Shown here in pieces: positions 1 to 8,600 of a stretch of DNA of 64,000 nt. Under the pieces are notes generated by a model. It was not told where the DNA came from. It saw nothing but the letters and a program-made list of their open reading frames with translations, and searched no databases. The DNA comes from Candidatus Zixiibacteriota bacterium. Its GTDB lineage: Bacteria > Zixibacteria > MSB-5A5 > GN15 > PGXB01. The stretch lies in contig JAFGAL010000002.1 of NCBI GenBank assembly GCA_016933695.1, forward strand, positions 159,607 through 223,606, in the 5' to 3' direction. The position numbers were made by a program, and so were the translations under genes. How positions within the stretch are numbered: the stretch's first letter is position 1; every line of letters begins with the position of its first letter.

Positions 1-221
1 TTTCCCGGCAGTTCGGCATTGAAACTGAAGACTATTTCGCAGTGGAGTTGGCAAAGCTTCAGCCGTTTGTGGATGACAGTCTGGTCACGAGGGATAAGAA
101 CATCATCGCCGTAACCGATATGGGGCAGTTATTTGTCCGTAATATTGCCATGCTGTTCGATGTTTACCTGACAAAAAGCAACACCGATCGTCCCCGGGGG
201 CAGTTTTCAAGGACAGTGTAA
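1..221 (+). CDS. hemN: oxygen-independent coproporphyrinogen III oxidase, 3' end
   Basis: Partial gene; the 5' end lies outside the window. Read in the frame starting at base 3, it gives 72 residues ending in the HemN C-terminal pattern: a late GQLFVRNIAMLFD stretch followed by YLTK and a final FSRTV. HemN is a radical-SAM enzyme that decarboxylates coproporphyrinogen III to protoporphyrinogen IX in the cytoplasm without oxygen. The radical-SAM cysteines are not in the visible part, so the call rests on the tail and on the neighbours. The stop codon shares its last base with the start of hemH (TAATG), so the two genes are translationally coupled in one heme operon. Confidence 0.85.
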   Translation, partial: SRQFGIETEDYFAVELAKLQPFVDDSLVTRDKNIIAVTDMGQLFVRNIAMLFDVYLTKSNTDRPRGQFSRTV

Positions 222-1228
222 TGGCCGAAAACACCGACCGAACACAACGGGAATCGAGACCGAGCGCCAATCCCATCCGTGCCTGCGTACTGATGGTAAA
301 TATGGGCGGGCCGGAAAACACGGCTGAGGTCCGACCGTTTATCCGGTCATTGTTCAATGATCCCTGTATCATGCAGATTCCCGGACCGGTGCGATGGATG
401 GTATCCACCATGCTGGCGACATTCCGGGCGCCCAATGTGCGACAGCACTATGAACATATCGGCGGCAAATCGCCGCTTAAGGCGTTGACCGCAAAACAGG
501 CGGAGAAAACCCGGGACTTGTTGCATAAGCGATTTCCCGATCTCGTGATTCGCCCGGCGTACAGTTATTCCTGGCCTCGTATCGGCGAGGCGGTTGAACA
601 GGCGATCTCAGACGATTTCGAGAAAATTCTTGTTCTGCCGATGTACCCGCAGTATTCCCGGGCCACTCGCGGCAGTATTGCGCATGATCTTCAAAAGGCG
701 GTTCAACGTCCTGAGGCGAATAATAAAATTGATGTCATCGAACCGTATTATGATCATCCGCTGTATATCAAAGCCACGGTCGACCTGTTACACCGAGCAT
801 TGGAGAAAATCGATCGAGACCGGCCGTTCCGTACGGTATTCACGGCCCATGCATTGCCGCAGTCGTATATCGATAACGGCGATCCCTATCGAGAGCAGAT
901 CGACAAAACCATCGCGCTGGTTCTCGATCAGGTTGCGCTGGACAACCCGGTGACATCGTTTCAGAGCAAAGTCGGCCCGGTCAAATGGATGCACCCGTCG
1001 ACCATCGGCACTATCCGCGAAACCGGCGCATTGGGATTCAAACAGGTTCTGGTGATCCCCATCGGCTTTGTCTGCGATCATCTCGAAACCCTGTACGAAC
1101 TTGATATCGAACTGGCCGAAATCGCGCACGAAGCGGGAATCGAGACATTTGTCCGGGGCGAAGTGTTCAACGACCATGAGATATTCATCGAGCTTATGGC
1201 TTCATGCATCATAAAGGCGCTGTCATGA
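221..1228 (+). CDS. hemH: ferrochelatase
   Basis: 335 residues, a normal bacterial length. Ferrochelatase inserts ferrous iron into the porphyrin ring at the end of heme synthesis. The N-terminus has the family pattern VLMVNMGGPE (about 23-32), and GGKSPL follows near residue 81. The proposed catalytic histidine is H210 in FTAHALP, and the conserved acidic pair lies in CDHLETLYELD (H287, E289). The start overlaps the hemN stop by one base, and the stop overlaps the next start (ATGA at 1225-1228). The hemN-hemH-hemY order points to the protoporphyrin route, although HemH proteins of the coproporphyrin route look similar by eye. Confidence 0.95.
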   Translation: MAENTDRTQRESRPSANPIRACVLMVNMGGPENTAEVRPFIRSLFNDPCIMQIPGPVRWMVSTMLATFRAPNVRQHYEHIGGKSPLKALTAKQAEKTRDLLHKRFPDLVIRPAYSYSWPRIGEAVEQAISDDFEKILVLPMYPQYSRATRGSIAHDLQKAVQRPEANNKIDVIEPYYDHPLYIKATVDLLHRALEKIDRDRPFRTVFTAHALPQSYIDNGDPYREQIDKTIALVLDQVALDNPVTSFQSKVGPVKWMHPSTIGTIRETGALGFKQVLVIPIGFVCDHLETLYELDIELAEIAHEAGIETFVRGEVFNDHEIFIELMASCIIKALS

Positions 1229-2625
1229 GCAAACTGCGTATCGCCGTTGCCGGCGGAGGGATATCCGGTCTTTCGGCCGGCATATTTATCAGAGAACGTT
1301 ATGGCGACCGCGCCGAATTTGTCATTTTCGAACGTGGCGCCGTTCCCGGCGGGACCATTCAGGTCACCCGCGAAACCGGCTATATCGCCGACTGGGGATC
1401 AAACGGATTTCTCGATCGCGAACCATTGACACTGGAGTTTATTCGACATATCGGCCTCTCAGATAAACTGTATCCATCAAATCAGAAATCGGCCAAACGG
1501 TTTATCTTTCGCGACAATCGTCTCTGGGAAATATCCGCCAAACCGCAGAAGTTTCTGACCAGCGGTTTGCTCTCACTCGGGGGACGTTTGCGGTGCGCCG
1601 GTGAATATTTCGGCAGGCCGAAACGTAACGACCGCGATGAATCCATTTTCGACTTTGGGGTTCGACGGATCGGCCGTGAGGCGGCCGAGATGCTGATCGA
1701 TCCCATGGTGTCGGGTGTGTTCGGCGGGGACTCCACAGCCCTGTCGCTGGCGTCATGTTTCCCGCGCATGGAACAGATGGAACGACAGTACGGCAGTTTG
1801 ACCAAAGCCATGCTGGCAAAAAAGAAAGAAAGCAAGGGTAAGAAACCGGGCGGCCCCGCCGGGCCGTCGGGACATCTGACCAGTTTCACCGGAGGATTGT
1901 ACACCCTGATCGAACATTTGCAGACGAAACTGCATGACAACCTCCGCACCGACAGCCCGGTCGTATCGATTACGCGAAACACCGACAGAACGTATACGGT
2001 GCAAACGGAATCGTCTTCGGAGACATTCGATCGCGTTATCCTGGCGATTCCCTCCTATCAGGCGGCGGACATCCTGGCCGATTTTCACCCTGAACTGGCC
2101 AAACAGCTGTACGAAATTCCGTATGCCGATATTGCCGTTATTTGCCAGGGGTATAAGATCAGTACAGTCGGCTGCCCACTGGACGGTTTCGGTTTTCTGG
2201 TTCCGCATAACCAGGGGCGAGACATTCTCGGTTCGATCTGGACCTCGACCATTTTCCCCGAACAGGCGCCGGCGGGATACGTCCTGTTCCGCACCATGGT
2301 CGGCGGCGCCCGGCGCGCCGATCTGGTCGCCCGGAATGAAGCCTCTCTCAATGATCTGGTGCACCGTGAACTGTCATCGATACTCGCAATCACCTCGGAA
2401 CCGGTTTTCCGGAAAGTCATCAGATGGCAGCGTGCCATCCCGCAATATGTGATCGGTCATAGTGGACGTCTGAAACGAATCGATGACTATCTTGCCGGCT
2501 TTGACGGTCTCTACCTTGCCGGTAATGCGTATATCGGGGTCGGGTTGAACGATGCCATCAAGCGGTCGTACCATATCGTAACCGCGATGCACGAGCGTGA
2601 CCGGGATAAAATAAAGACCGCCTAA
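1225..2625 (+). CDS. hemY: protoporphyrinogen oxidase, HemY-type flavoprotein
   Basis: 466 residues starting at the ATG that overlaps the hemH stop. An upstream in-frame start at 1204 would add seven residues ahead of the Rossmann motif and is less likely. The N-terminus carries the FAD dinucleotide motif AVAGGGISGLSAG, and the C-terminus the amine-oxidase-type FAD contact LAGNAYIGVGLND. Other HemY-like segments are DWGSNGFL near residue 60 and DPMVSGVFGGD near residue 160. The enzyme oxidises protoporphyrinogen (or coproporphyrinogen) to the porphyrin used by HemH. A Lys/Gly/Pro-rich loop follows residue 195. The stop overlaps by four bases with the stop of the convergent peptidase gene. Confidence 0.92.
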   Translation: MSKLRIAVAGGGISGLSAGIFIRERYGDRAEFVIFERGAVPGGTIQVTRETGYIADWGSNGFLDREPLTLEFIRHIGLSDKLYPSNQKSAKRFIFRDNRLWEISAKPQKFLTSGLLSLGGRLRCAGEYFGRPKRNDRDESIFDFGVRRIGREAAEMLIDPMVSGVFGGDSTALSLASCFPRMEQMERQYGSLTKAMLAKKKESKGKKPGGPAGPSGHLTSFTGGLYTLIEHLQTKLHDNLRTDSPVVSITRNTDRTYTVQTESSSETFDRVILAIPSYQAADILADFHPELAKQLYEIPYADIAVICQGYKISTVGCPLDGFGFLVPHNQGRDILGSIWTSTIFPEQAPAGYVLFRTMVGGARRADLVARNEASLNDLVHRELSSILAITSEPVFRKVIRWQRAIPQYVIGHSGRLKRIDDYLAGFDGLYLAGNAYIGVGLNDAIKRSYHIVTAMHERDRDKIKTA

Positions 2626-3359
2626 GCTATCGCCGCCAGTAATTCCTGAATCTTCTGTCTGGTAATCGGTCCGGCGACACCATCGACCTGCAATCGGTAC
2701 TTATACTGAAACGCCCGCACCGCCGTTTTGGTATTCTCATCGTATTCTCCATTGACATTGATACCGGCGGCAATCAGGGTATTGAGCGCAGTCTGCACAT
2801 CCCGGATCATCTGCGTGTATTTTTCTGCGGCACTGATTCCGGCGATATTGCCGATTTCCTGTTTCATGGCGCGCGCCATCGCCTGATAGCCGTGTTGTTT
2901 CAGATATGTCTCCCATTTCTGTCCCCGGAATTCATAATGCCAGCATTCCAAACCGGTCAGAGTGTCGACGATATTGGTCCACCCCCGTGCCCGGAGTATT
3001 TCGCGAACGCGCTTGTGACCGATCCCGGTATCATACGCGTCGATATCGATAGCGCGCGCCGCTTCGTGCACACTGGCACAACTCGGCGGGCTGTAGGCCG
3101 ATTTGCGTCCCGTTTTCCAGTCCTCGTGCGCTTTCTGCTGTTGGGCGGCGGATCGAAACATGTCACTGATATACAGGTGTCCACCTTCGGCGGCAATATC
3201 ATGATACGTTTTGCCAAGCGCCACGGCGGCGGGGCGCACCAAAAGAGACATGCGCTTCGGCAGCGGATTCCCCTTTTTGCCGTAAATACCCGGTACGCGG
3301 ACCGTGACCACCCCCGCATAATTGGTATTTTCCGACACTATGTCGCATACCATGTTCAT
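2622..3359 (-). CDS. M15-type peptidase with C-terminal peptidoglycan-binding domain
   Basis: 245 residues from the ATG at 3359, which has a GGGAG Shine-Dalgarno about nine bases upstream; longer readings lack one. Residues 60-145 carry an M15/VanY-like zinc pattern: H98 and D105 in SVHEAARAIDID, then E138 and H141 in LECWHYEF. Residues 180-243 form a peptidoglycan-binding domain type 1 (ALNTLI, FQYKYRLQVDG). The expected role is cleavage of D-amino-acid bonds in peptide cross-links, as in VanY or phage endolysins. No signal peptide is visible, which is odd for a cell-wall enzyme and recalls endolysins, but no phage genes surround it. It is convergent with hemY. Confidence 0.75.
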   Translation of the reverse strand: MNMVCDIVSENTNYAGVVTVRVPGIYGKKGNPLPKRMSLLVRPAAVALGKTYHDIAAEGGHLYISDMFRSAAQQQKAHEDWKTGRKSAYSPPSCASVHEAARAIDIDAYDTGIGHKRVREILRARGWTNIVDTLTGLECWHYEFRGQKWETYLKQHGYQAMARAMKQEIGNIAGISAAEKYTQMIRDVQTALNTLIAAGINVNGEYDENTKTAVRAFQYKYRLQVDGVAGPITRQKIQELLAAIA

Positions 3360-3402
3360 AAACAAGTCTCCCTTTGATTGGTGGTTTTGGCTACACTGAA
3401 TG

Positions 3403-3418
3403 TGATTCGAATGAATCA
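3403..3418. promoter_or_regulatory. palindrome upstream of the M15 peptidase gene
   Basis: The arms TGATTC and GAATCA are a perfect inverted repeat around GAAT, 44 bases upstream of the peptidase start and between the two minus-strand genes. It could be an operator, because no T-run follows that would make it a terminator. Function unknown. Confidence 0.25.
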
Positions 3419-3473
3419 ACCGGAATAAGTAAGGGAAATCATGACCAGACGGCAAGCGTTAAATCGCCGGCGG

Positions 3474-4643
3474 TTATTCCTGAAGGTGGATCTCCCCGGC
3501 CCGTCCCAGCGCCAGCTTGGTGAAAAGCGGCCCAAGCCCCTCATAGATAATAACCGACGACAGGATCACCGTGGCGATAATCCCTCCCATTTCAGGATAG
3601 GGTTCGATGACGGTCATCATCAGTCCGATTGCTACGCCCGCCTGCGGCAGAAGCGCCATGCCGAGATTGGCTGTCACGATCGGTTCCGCACCAAACCGTT
3701 TTCCGGCCAGGTACGATCCAAGGTATTTGCCGAGGGGGCGAAACAGCAGGTATCCCAAACCCAAAAGGCCCAGATGTGACAATTCCCCAAGATGCAGACT
3801 CGCCCCCGACAGCACGAAAAAGGCGATATAAAACGGCATTTCCGTCTGCCGCAATTCGGCATATACCAGCCGATGCATCAATGACAGATTGTTGGTCACC
3901 GCACCGATAATCAGGCAGACCAGAAGGTGGGATATCCCGATCGTCTGCGCGACACCGATGCCCAGAAGAAGCCCGCCGATAATTACCAGTAAGAGTTCCG
4001 ACAAATCATCGATTTTCTGTTCCCAGAATGTAATCATGGCGGCAATGGCACCGCCGATCCCCAGTGACACCACCAGTTCCATGAACAGTGACAGGCCGAT
4101 TGACAACAGCGGTTCGCCCCTGGTCAGTGAATAGAACGAGAAAAACACCCGGAACAGCACCAGACAGAGGACATTGTTGAACGCCACGGTCGCCAGCAGG
4201 GTATCGGTCAGGGTCCCGCGGGCGTTGTATTCGCGCACCACCAGTAACGTCACCCCCGGCGCAGTGGCGATACTGATTGCGCCGAGCAGAATCGCCAGTC
4301 CCCAGTCGCGGGAGATCAGCGCGGTGATACCGAACACCAGGATAAAAGCCCCAAGGCTTTCGGCCAGTGCGATATAGATCACTCTCCGGCCCATTGAGCG
4401 CAAATGGTTGAATTCTATTTCGCCGCCGATGGCAAACAGGATCAGTCCCAGAGCGATATCATTAACAAGGCGCGTATCGGCGAGTGTCGTCGCGGAGATT
4501 AAATTCAATACCGACGGACCGAACAGCAGACCGGTCAGCATATAGCCGGTGACACGGGGGATTTTCAGACGATGGAAGACCTTTCCTCCCAGCAACCCCA
4601 GGAGAATCACCATGCCGACACTTAACAGTTCGTATACCTGCAT
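3474..4643 (-). CDS. CPA2-family cation:proton antiporter (Kef/NapA-like)
   Basis: 389 residues, almost entirely hydrophobic, with about 11-13 membrane spans. The opening RLKIPRVTGYMLTGLLFGPSVL is typical of the CPA2 Na+/H+ exchanger family, and a glycine-rich core span follows (SIATAPGVTLLVV near 125). It should exchange Na+ or K+ for protons across the inner membrane. There is no C-terminal RCK/TrkA-N domain, so it is the bare transporter type and not a full KefB/KefC. The start at 4643 fits a promoter at 4674-4703 with a short leader of roughly 25 bases. Substrate cannot be told from the sequence. Confidence 0.85.
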   Translation of the reverse strand: MQVYELLSVGMVILLGLLGGKVFHRLKIPRVTGYMLTGLLFGPSVLNLISATTLADTRLVNDIALGLILFAIGGEIEFNHLRSMGRRVIYIALAESLGAFILVFGITALISRDWGLAILLGAISIATAPGVTLLVVREYNARGTLTDTLLATVAFNNVLCLVLFRVFFSFYSLTRGEPLLSIGLSLFMELVVSLGIGGAIAAMITFWEQKIDDLSELLLVIIGGLLLGIGVAQTIGISHLLVCLIIGAVTNNLSLMHRLVYAELRQTEMPFYIAFFVLSGASLHLGELSHLGLLGLGYLLFRPLGKYLGSYLAGKRFGAEPIVTANLGMALLPQAGVAIGLMMTVIEPYPEMGGIIATVILSSVIIYEGLGPLFTKLALGRAGEIHLQE

Positions 4644-4673
4644 GTTTACGACCGATATGGAGTGATTTCAGGA

Positions 4674-4703
4674 ATAATACGGCCGGCATCCGTGCCGTGT
4701 CAA
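4674..4703 (-). promoter_or_regulatory. sigma-70-type promoter of the CPA2 antiporter gene
   Basis: On the minus strand TTGACA (4703-4698) and TATTAT (4679-4674) are separated by 18 bases. The spacer contains the small inverted repeat CGGCA-N4-TGCCG, which could bind a regulator. The antiporter start lies about 30 bases downstream. Confidence 0.7.
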
Positions 4704-4776
4704 CTTGAATTAATGGCGTAAAGACTGCCGATGTCGAGGCCATGTAGGCAATACCCGGCAGTCGGATAATCATGAC

Positions 4777-4795
4777 GCTGTCATACTTTGACAGC
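4777..4795. repeat. perfect inverted repeat
   Basis: GCTGTCA-N5-TGACAGC, seven-base arms without mismatch, about 75 bases upstream of the antiporter promoter. There is no T-run on either side, so it is more likely an operator than a terminator. Function unknown. Confidence 0.35.
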
Positions 4796-4831
4796 AAGGG
4801 GAGTCACACCGCAAACAGACGAATCCCGGGT

Positions 4832-5001
4832 TTACACGACAGTTGTGCTTTCGACTTCGAATCCCACCGCAACCGGCTTTACATCAACTGCCCGGTTTGG
4901 AACGATTTGATCAGATGACAATCGCGAATTTCCCGATAACTCCCGACCACCTCATCGGCATCATTCATGTCAGTAATCAAAAGGAGCTTCGGTTGCGGAT
5001 A
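4832..5001 (-). pseudogene. possible decayed coding fragment (receiver-like)
   Basis: The 4644-5234 gap is the longest non-coding stretch in the first half of the window. Read on the minus strand from 5001, it gives about 40 codons with a protein-like look (LLLITDMNDADEV, then SYREIRDCHLIKSFQ), stopped at 4881. In another frame the reading continues to 4832 as DVKPVAVGFEVESTTVV. SYREIRDCHLIK loosely recalls the end of a receiver domain. A frameshifted remnant is possible, but chance cannot be excluded. The rest of the gap shows only the antiporter promoter, the palindrome at 4777 and the ribosome-binding site of the photolyase. Confidence 0.25.
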
Positions 5002-5234
5002 TCACTCAATCGTCAATCCGAGGGCGCCGGCAGGGAAACCCTTCGGAAACACGCGAAGGAATCACCGCATCATCCTTCACATAAAAAGCCCTCCGTAACA
5101 AATTGATTCACAATAATATACAAAACCTGATACGGCGGTAACGCTGAAAATCAATCACTCTCTCAGAACAAAACACACGGATATTGCGTTGTGAGTGGTA
5201 TGCGTCTTCATACGAAGCACGTGAAAGGAACCGC

Positions 5235-6602
5235 ATGATCGATCAACGGCGAGTGCAAATCATACACGGGGATGAACATCCTTCCGGGGCGGTGGTCTAC
5301 TGGATGAATCGCGACCAGCGTTTGTCCGATAACTGGGCTTTACTCCACGCGCAAAATCTGGCGATAGGTAATGCCGTTCCGCTAGCGCTTGTTTTTGTCC
5401 TGACTCCCTGGCATCGGGCGATCTCATCCCGTCAATGGACATTTATGCTGGACGGATTGAAACAACTGGCAAATGACGCCGACAAATTCCAACTCCCCTT
5501 TTATATGTTGACCGGCGATGCCGGCAAGGTCCTGCCGCGTTTTATGAAAGAAAATGGTATCGGCACCCTGATAACTGATTTCAGCCCCCTTCGAGAGCAT
5601 CGTCGGGATATCCAACAGGTGTCGAAAACCGTCGTCGGTGTGTTTCATGAAGTCGACGCGCATAATATCGTCCCGGTCCGGTCGGTGTCGAATAAACAGG
5701 AATTCGCGGCATATACCATACGGCCGAAAATCCAGAGGCAACTGGATGAATTCCTGCAGGAATTTCCACGTTTGAAAAAACATCCGATTGCATGGGATAA
5801 AAGAGTTCCCGCAATTAACTGGGACAGCCTTCGAAACGAAAAGAAAACCACACGTGTGATTCGAGAAATAGTGTGGCTGGCGCCGGGAGAAACCGCCGCT
5901 CAAGAGGTTCTGGCTAATTTTCTGTCGGTACAATTAAGTCATTATAATGACCGGCGTAACGATCCCAATACCGATGCCCAGTCGCACCTGTCGCCCTATC
6001 TCCATTTCGGCCAGATCGCACCCCAGCGCGCGGCGCTCAAGGCTCAACGGTTCGGCGACAATATTGCATCACAGGAGGCATTCCTGGAGGAATTGATCAT
6101 CAGGCGGGAATTGTCGGATAATTATTGTTATTACAATGACCACTACGATACTATCGACGGTTTTCCCGAATGGGCACGCAAAACCCTGAATGAACATCGG
6201 ACCGATCCGAGAGAATCGGTATATACGCAAAAGCAATTCGAAAACGCCGAGACGCACGACGCCCTCTGGAATGCGGCCCAGCGGGAGATGGTTTGTACCG
6301 GCAAAATGCACGGTTACATGAGAATGTACTGGGCCAAGAAAATTCTGGAATGGAGTGCCACGCCGGAGGATGCGCTGGCGGTCGCGATCGATCTCAATGA
6401 TGCCTATGAACTCGACGGGCGCGATGCCAACGGCTATGCCGGAATCGCCTGGAGTATCGGCGGAGTGCATGATCGGGCCTGGGGCGAACGCGACATTTTC
6501 GGTAAAATCCGCTATATGAGTATGCCGGGATGTCGTCGGAAATTCGACGTGGCGGAATATGTCCGGAGGATGGATCGAATCGCGACGGAGGACACCAGAT
6601 GA
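5235..6602 (+). CDS. phr: class II deoxyribodipyrimidine photolyase
   Basis: 455 residues from the ATG at 5235, which has AAAGGAA six bases upstream. Photolyases use FADH- and light to split cyclobutane pyrimidine dimers. The opening VVYWMNRDQRLSDNWALL is the class II signature, and the C-terminal part (WNAAQREMVCTGKMHGYMRMYWAKKILEW, a 29-residue region described here by its key residues W, M-HGYMRMYWAK) is the conserved FAD-binding core. NDAYELDGRDANGYAGIAWS follows near residue 405. The stop overlaps the next gene (ATGA at 6599-6602), so photolyase, SRPBCC and SDR genes form one transcript. Confidence 0.93.
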   Translation: MIDQRRVQIIHGDEHPSGAVVYWMNRDQRLSDNWALLHAQNLAIGNAVPLALVFVLTPWHRAISSRQWTFMLDGLKQLANDADKFQLPFYMLTGDAGKVLPRFMKENGIGTLITDFSPLREHRRDIQQVSKTVVGVFHEVDAHNIVPVRSVSNKQEFAAYTIRPKIQRQLDEFLQEFPRLKKHPIAWDKRVPAINWDSLRNEKKTTRVIREIVWLAPGETAAQEVLANFLSVQLSHYNDRRNDPNTDAQSHLSPYLHFGQIAPQRAALKAQRFGDNIASQEAFLEELIIRRELSDNYCYYNDHYDTIDGFPEWARKTLNEHRTDPRESVYTQKQFENAETHDALWNAAQREMVCTGKMHGYMRMYWAKKILEWSATPEDALAVAIDLNDAYELDGRDANGYAGIAWSIGGVHDRAWGERDIFGKIRYMSMPGCRRKFDVAEYVRRMDRIATEDTR

Positions 6603-7063
6603 AAGTCCACTCCCTGTTGAGAGAACAGAACGTGCCGCGCCCACGCGTCGAGGTATTCGATTTTTTCAGCAAACCGGAGAATCTGGCCCGTATCACGCCA
6701 TCCTCGCTGGGATTTGTCATCCTCACGCCGACCCCGATCGCCATGCACGCCGGAACCGTGATTGACTATACCATCCGGGTGACGGGCCTGCGTCTTCACT
6801 GGACAACATTGATCAGCGCTTTCGAGCCGCCGCATCGGTTTGTCGATATCCAGCTTTGCGGTCCGTACGCTTTCTGGCATCACACGCATACGTTCGAAGA
6901 AACCAAGGTCGGGACATTGATCAAGGATGACGTGCAATATGCTCTTCCTTTGGGGCCGCTGGGTGACATCGCCCATACCTTGGTAGTACAAAGGCAGTTA
7001 CAGCACATTTTCAACTACCGTTACGGCATCATCGATCAGATCTTCTCCGAAAAACGGGATTGA
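6599..7063 (+). CDS. SRPBCC-family ligand-binding protein
   Basis: 154 residues from the ATG overlapping the photolyase stop. The protein has the START/SRPBCC pattern: an early R-EVFDFFSKPENLARITP segment, a central Y-RV-G-L--W-T-I hydrophobic strand, then HTHTFEETKVGTLIKDDVQY, and a C-terminal helix (VVQRQLQHIFNYR). Such proteins form a hydrophobic cavity for lipids or polycyclic ligands; the ligand here is unknown. No signal peptide. This family is often found next to photolyases and SDR-DUF2867 proteins, which matches the arrangement here. Confidence 0.8.
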   Translation: MKVHSLLREQNVPRPRVEVFDFFSKPENLARITPSSLGFVILTPTPIAMHAGTVIDYTIRVTGLRLHWTTLISAFEPPHRFVDIQLCGPYAFWHHTHTFEETKVGTLIKDDVQYALPLGPLGDIAHTLVVQRQLQHIFNYRYGIIDQIFSEKRD

Positions 7064-7075
7064 CAGGGATTGCGT

Positions 7076-8512
7076 ATGGCAACCGTTCTTGTTCTCGGGG
7101 CAACCGGATACATCGGCAGTCGGCTGATACCGCGTTTGCTGGATGACAGGCATACGGTGCGGTGTCTGGTTCGGAATCCGGACAAGATCCGCCCGGAACT
7201 CCGGTCACAGGTGACCGTATACCGCGGTGATGTCCTGCATGTCGAGACAATGCACATGGCTTTTAAACATGTCGACGTCGTTATTCACCTGATACATTCC
7301 ATGGGTGCCGGTGAGACGCGGTTTATCGATCTGGATAAAACGGCAGCGTCCCATGTCGTCACTCTGGCGGCTCAACACAATGTAAAGCAGATTATCTATC
7401 TGGGCGGTCTGGGACGTCGCGGCACCAGCAGTTCCAGCCACCTGCGCAGTCGTCATGAAACCGGGGATATCCTTCGTTCCAAGGGCGTTCCGGTGACGGA
7501 ATTGCGGGCGGCGGTCGTGGTCGGAAGCGGAAGCGTCTCATTTGAGATGGTGCACCATCTGGTTAACCGCCTGCCGGTTATGATCTGTCCTCGATGGGTA
7601 ACCACGAGAACTCAGCCGATTTCCGTCGATGACGTCCTGGCATATCTCTGCCAGAGTATCTGCCGCAGTTCCGTTTATGGCGAAATCATCGATATCGGCG
7701 GTCCGGATGTGCTGACCTATCGCGAAATGATGCTCACCGTGGCCAGGGTTCTGGGATTGCGAAGAATGCTGATACAAGTGCCGGTTTTGACGCCTCGCCT
7801 GTCATCGTACTGGGTCAATCTGGTTACTCCGATACCGTCTTCTCTGGCGCGGGCGCTGATTGAGGGATTGCGTGAGGAGACAATTTGTGAGGATCGGAGG
7901 GCACTGGAACGGTATGACATTCGACCGATGACATTCGAACAGGCGGTCCGCACCGCTCTGGAACGTATCTGGGCCTACTCACCGCATCCGTCATCCAGCG
8001 CCGCCCCCTATCCGGAGCAGGAATCGGGGCTTGATCCTTCGCATTTGCTGAATTATATCTGCAAAGTAGATGTCCAGGTCGATGCGACCGAACTGTTTGC
8101 CGTGGTTGCCTCCATCGGCGGCGAAAACGGCTGGTATTATGCCAACTGGCTCTGGCGTGTACGGGGAGGCATCGACAGAGTTTTGGGAGGGGTGGGCCTG
8201 CGTCGGGGAAGACCGCGACCAGATGAAATGAAAATCGGAGATCCGCTGGATTTCTGGCGCGTGGAACGTTATGTCCCGAATCGGCAATTGTTGCTGCGAG
8301 CGGAGATGAAAGTATGGGGTCAGGCCTGGCTGGAATTCGCAGTTGATCAGCAACAACCGGGGAAATCACGACTGACGCAAACAGCGCGCTACTACCCTCG
8401 GGGTTTGATCGGGCTTGCTTACTGGTACGCGGTATATCCGCTTCATACCATAGTCTTTAACGGAATGATCAGGGCAATTCGTCGTATTGCCGAATCCAGA
8501 AAACCGGATTGA
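7076..8512 (+). CDS. NAD(P)-binding SDR-like protein with C-terminal DUF2867
   Basis: 478 residues from the ATG at 7076, six bases after GGGA. A TTG six bases upstream abuts that ribosome-binding site and is unlikely to be used. Residues 1-300 are an NmrA-like extended SDR with GATGYIGSRL at the N-terminus and LGGLGRRG near residue 105. Residues 330-478 match DUF2867, with W-VE-Y-P-R-LLLRAEMKVWG followed by ARYYPRGLIGLAYWYAVYP. The reaction is unknown; the family is usually annotated as a nucleoside-diphosphate-sugar epimerase-like protein. It lies 12 bases after the SRPBCC gene in the photolyase operon, so a role in light or oxidative stress is likely by association. Confidence 0.82.
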   Translation: MATVLVLGATGYIGSRLIPRLLDDRHTVRCLVRNPDKIRPELRSQVTVYRGDVLHVETMHMAFKHVDVVIHLIHSMGAGETRFIDLDKTAASHVVTLAAQHNVKQIIYLGGLGRRGTSSSSHLRSRHETGDILRSKGVPVTELRAAVVVGSGSVSFEMVHHLVNRLPVMICPRWVTTRTQPISVDDVLAYLCQSICRSSVYGEIIDIGGPDVLTYREMMLTVARVLGLRRMLIQVPVLTPRLSSYWVNLVTPIPSSLARALIEGLREETICEDRRALERYDIRPMTFEQAVRTALERIWAYSPHPSSSAAPYPEQESGLDPSHLLNYICKVDVQVDATELFAVVASIGGENGWYYANWLWRVRGGIDRVLGGVGLRRGRPRPDEMKIGDPLDFWRVERYVPNRQLLLRAEMKVWGQAWLEFAVDQQQPGKSRLTQTARYYPRGLIGLAYWYAVYPLHTIVFNGMIRAIRRIAESRKPD

Positions 8513-8562
8513 CTCCCGGCTGAGTGACGCTCGATATTTGTGGAAACAATATGCGTAAAATC

Positions 8563-8591
8563 TTGCGTCCTTCCTTTTTCTCGCCTATTAT
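8563..8591 (+). promoter_or_regulatory. sigma-70-type promoter of the BrkB-family gene
   Basis: TTGCGT (8563-8568), a 17-base spacer and TATTAT (8586-8591). The expected transcription start is about 8598, three bases from the ATG at 8601, so the mRNA would be essentially leaderless. Confidence 0.55.
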
Positions 8592-8600
8592 ACTTTACAA

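Noticed and set aside
2622..3359. A VanY-type glycopeptide-resistance gene
   Set aside because: No vanRS/HAX-like neighbours; the PG-binding domain and context favour an ordinary cell-wall or lysin-type enzyme.
4843..5106. 87-codon frame on the plus strand in the antiporter-photolyase gap
   Set aside because: No ribosome-binding site and composition unlike its neighbours; a minus-strand remnant explains part of it better.
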